A program made the position numbers and the translations under genes. DNA of 64,000 bases from Accumulibacter sp. (lineage in GTDB: Bacteria; Pseudomonadota; Gammaproteobacteria; Burkholderiales; Rhodocyclaceae), in assembly GCF_036625195.1 (NCBI RefSeq), contig NZ_JAZKUG010000001.1, positions 3,658,001 through 3,722,000 on the forward strand. The letters run 5' to 3'. This document shows positions 62,526 through 64,000 of the stretch, in pieces. The notes under the pieces are model-generated. The model did not search any database. It had not been told where the DNA came from and worked only from the letters and a program-made list of their open reading frames with translations. Positions within the stretch are counted from its first letter, which is position 1, and each line of letters starts with the position of its first letter.

Positions 62526-63224
62526 ATGAAGCTACTGGACCACCTCGAGGAGTGGCTGATCACCTTCCTCATGGGGGCGGCAACGACGATCATCTTCCTG
62601 TCGGTGATGCACCGCTATCTCTCGGGCATGTCGATTCCCGGGCTGCAGGACTGGCTCTTGTCGCTCAATTTCGGCTGGGCACAGGAACTGTGCATCATCA
62701 TGTTCGTCTGGATGGCGAAGTTCGGCGCCGCGTACGGCGTACGGACCGGCATCCACGTCGGCGTCGACGTGCTGATCAACCGCATGAGCGAGCAGACGCG
62801 CGGCAAGTTCGTCATTTTCGGCCTGCTCGCCGGAGCGCTGTTCACCGGCATCGTCGGCACCCTGGGGGCGCACTTCGTCTGGGAGAACGGTTTCCACTAC
62901 GCCTTCTATTCCTGGTTTGGCTGGGACGTCGGCGACGTACCGGAAGGCCCGACGACGCCGGACCTCGAATGGCCGACCTGGATCGTCTACAGCGCCATTC
63001 CGCTCGGTTCGTCACTGATGTGCTTCCGCTTCCTGCAGGTCACCTGGGGCTTCATCCGCACCGGCGAACTGCCACACCACGATCATGGCCACGTCGATGG
63101 CATCGAGGAGAATCCGGACGTTGCCGAGACCTACCGTCTCGAGGACAACCTGCACCCACATGATCGCAACTACTCGCAACACCATCCGGAAGATCGGTCT
63201 GGTCAGGGAGGAGAGAAGAAATGA
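62526..63224 (+). CDS. dctQ: TRAP transporter small membrane subunit DctQ
   Basis: The 232-residue protein has four predicted membrane helices (about 10-30, 50-75, 95-118, 150-175) and the DctQ pattern SVMHRYLSG and AQELCIIMFVWMAKFGAAYGVRTGIHVGVDVL. An unusual hydrophilic tail of about 50 residues follows the last helix, rich in His and acidic residues (PHHDHGHVDG, LHPHDRNYSQHHPED). GGAGGAGG lies upstream of ATG 62526. The stop overlaps the dctM start by ATGA. Confidence 0.93.
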   Translation: MKLLDHLEEWLITFLMGAATTIIFLSVMHRYLSGMSIPGLQDWLLSLNFGWAQELCIIMFVWMAKFGAAYGVRTGIHVGVDVLINRMSEQTRGKFVIFGLLAGALFTGIVGTLGAHFVWENGFHYAFYSWFGWDVGDVPEGPTTPDLEWPTWIVYSAIPLGSSLMCFRFLQVTWGFIRTGELPHHDHGHVDGIEENPDVAETYRLEDNLHPHDRNYSQHHPEDRSGQGGEKK

Positions 63225-64000
63225 ACGCGACGATCATCTTCGTCATCCTGCTGGTCCTCATGCTGACCGGCATGCCGATCTCGATTTCGCTCGGCCTGAC
63301 GGTACTCAGCTTCCTCTTCATGTTCACCCAGGTGCCGCTCGAATCGGTGGCGCTGAAGCTGTTCACCGGCATCGAGAAGTTCGAGATCATGGCGATTCCG
63401 TTCTTCATCCTGGCCGGCAACTTTCTCACCCATGGCGGGGTTGCGCGGCGGATGATCAAGTTCGCGACCGACGTCGTCGGCCACTGGTACGGTGGCCTCG
63501 GCCTCGCCGGGGTGATGGCCTGTGCGTTGTTCGCAGCGGTTTCGGGCTCGTCGCCGGCAACCGTCGTCGCCATCGGCTCGATCCTGATGCCGGCGATGGT
63601 CAAGGCCGGCTTCCCGAACCGCTTCGGCGCCGGGGTCATCACCACCTCGGGCGCACTCGGCATCCTGATTCCCCCGTCGATCGTCATGGTCATGTACTCG
63701 GTGGCGACCAACACCTCGGTCGGCGCGCTGTTCATGGCCGGCGTCATCCCGGGCATCCTGCTGGCGATGACGCTGGGTGGTGTCACCTGGTACCGGGCGA
63801 AGAAGTTCGACTATCCGCGCATGCCGAAAGCCTCCTTCACGCAGCGCGTCAAGTCGTTCCGCGAGTCGGCCTGGGGCCTGTTCCTGATCGTCGTCGTCAT
63901 GGGCGGCATCTACAGCGGCATGTTCACGCCGACCGAGGCAGCAGCGATGAGTGCGGTCTATGCCTTCTTCGTCGCCGTCTTCGTCTATAAGGACCTGACG
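63221..64000 (+). CDS. dctM: TRAP transporter large membrane subunit DctM (3' partial)
   Basis: The first 260 codons of dctM are present and the gene runs off the window. The product shows many membrane helices with the DctM motifs ILAGNFLTHGGVARRMIKFA, AAVSGSSPATVVAIGSI and GALGILIPPSIVMVMYSV. DctM forms the Na+-coupled transport channel with DctQ. The start overlaps the dctQ stop (ATGA), with AGGGAGGAG just upstream. Confidence 0.95.
   Translation, partial: MNATIIFVILLVLMLTGMPISISLGLTVLSFLFMFTQVPLESVALKLFTGIEKFEIMAIPFFILAGNFLTHGGVARRMIKFATDVVGHWYGGLGLAGVMACALFAAVSGSSPATVVAIGSILMPAMVKAGFPNRFGAGVITTSGALGILIPPSIVMVMYSVATNTSVGALFMAGVIPGILLAMTLGGVTWYRAKKFDYPRMPKASFTQRVKSFRESAWGLFLIVVVMGGIYSGMFTPTEAAAMSAVYAFFVAVFVYKDLT

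Overview
The window is high-GC DNA with dense, mostly short-spaced genes, bacterial ribosome binding sites and no tRNA, rRNA, CRISPR or insertion sequence that I could see. The gene content suggests a betaproteobacterium of the Rhodocyclales, most like the polyphosphate-accumulating 'Candidatus Accumulibacter' group. The supporting genes are a Pit phosphate transporter with its DUF47 partner, a CHAD protein, PhoU-like helical proteins, PEP-CTERM proteins, PEP carboxylase, ScpB, Kup and a TRAP C4-dicarboxylate system. This placement is an inference from content; no marker gene was compared.

Layout. 1-18106: the 3' part of one giant surface or secreted repeat protein. It has six predicted seven-bladed propeller modules alternating with beta-sandwich domains, then about 18 PKD-like domains and seven 95-residue Ig/cadherin-like repeats. 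Three single-base losses break it into four reading-frame segments. 18160-22456: a PEP-CTERM protein, a MAPEG protein, an ABC exporter and a membrane-anchored propeller protein. 22467-26483: a MocR-type regulator divergent from a DUF2917 gene, an AbiEi-like antitoxin without a visible toxin, and an EamA transporter. 26751-36487: a signalling operon of a solute-binding lipoprotein, two large PAS-containing histidine kinases and a sigma-54 activator. 36912-45012: a phosphate and polyphosphate region with Pit-DUF47, CHAD with a collapsed CYTH domain, two helical proteins, a SulP-STAS-CNB transporter and a universal stress protein. 45107-50530: AlkA-type glycosylase, PEP carboxylase, a CHRD/PEP-CTERM remnant and an OmpA-like lipoprotein. 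50810-58571: a second SulP paralogue, accA, tilS, kup and scpB. 58632-64000: a DctSR-type two-component system divergent from dctPQM, with dctM cut by the window edge.

How the genes may work together. The strongest theme is anion and carbon handling of the kind expected in a cell that cycles polyphosphate: phosphate import, polyphosphate-binding CHAD, PhoU-like regulators, anaplerotic PEP carboxylase, methylmalonyl-CoA decarboxylase and dicarboxylate uptake. The pit and CHAD genes are each preceded by an 18-bp element of sigma-54 -24/-12 form. The two copies agree at 15 of 18 positions, and a sigma-54 activator is encoded directly upstream of pit. This makes a testable candidate regulon.
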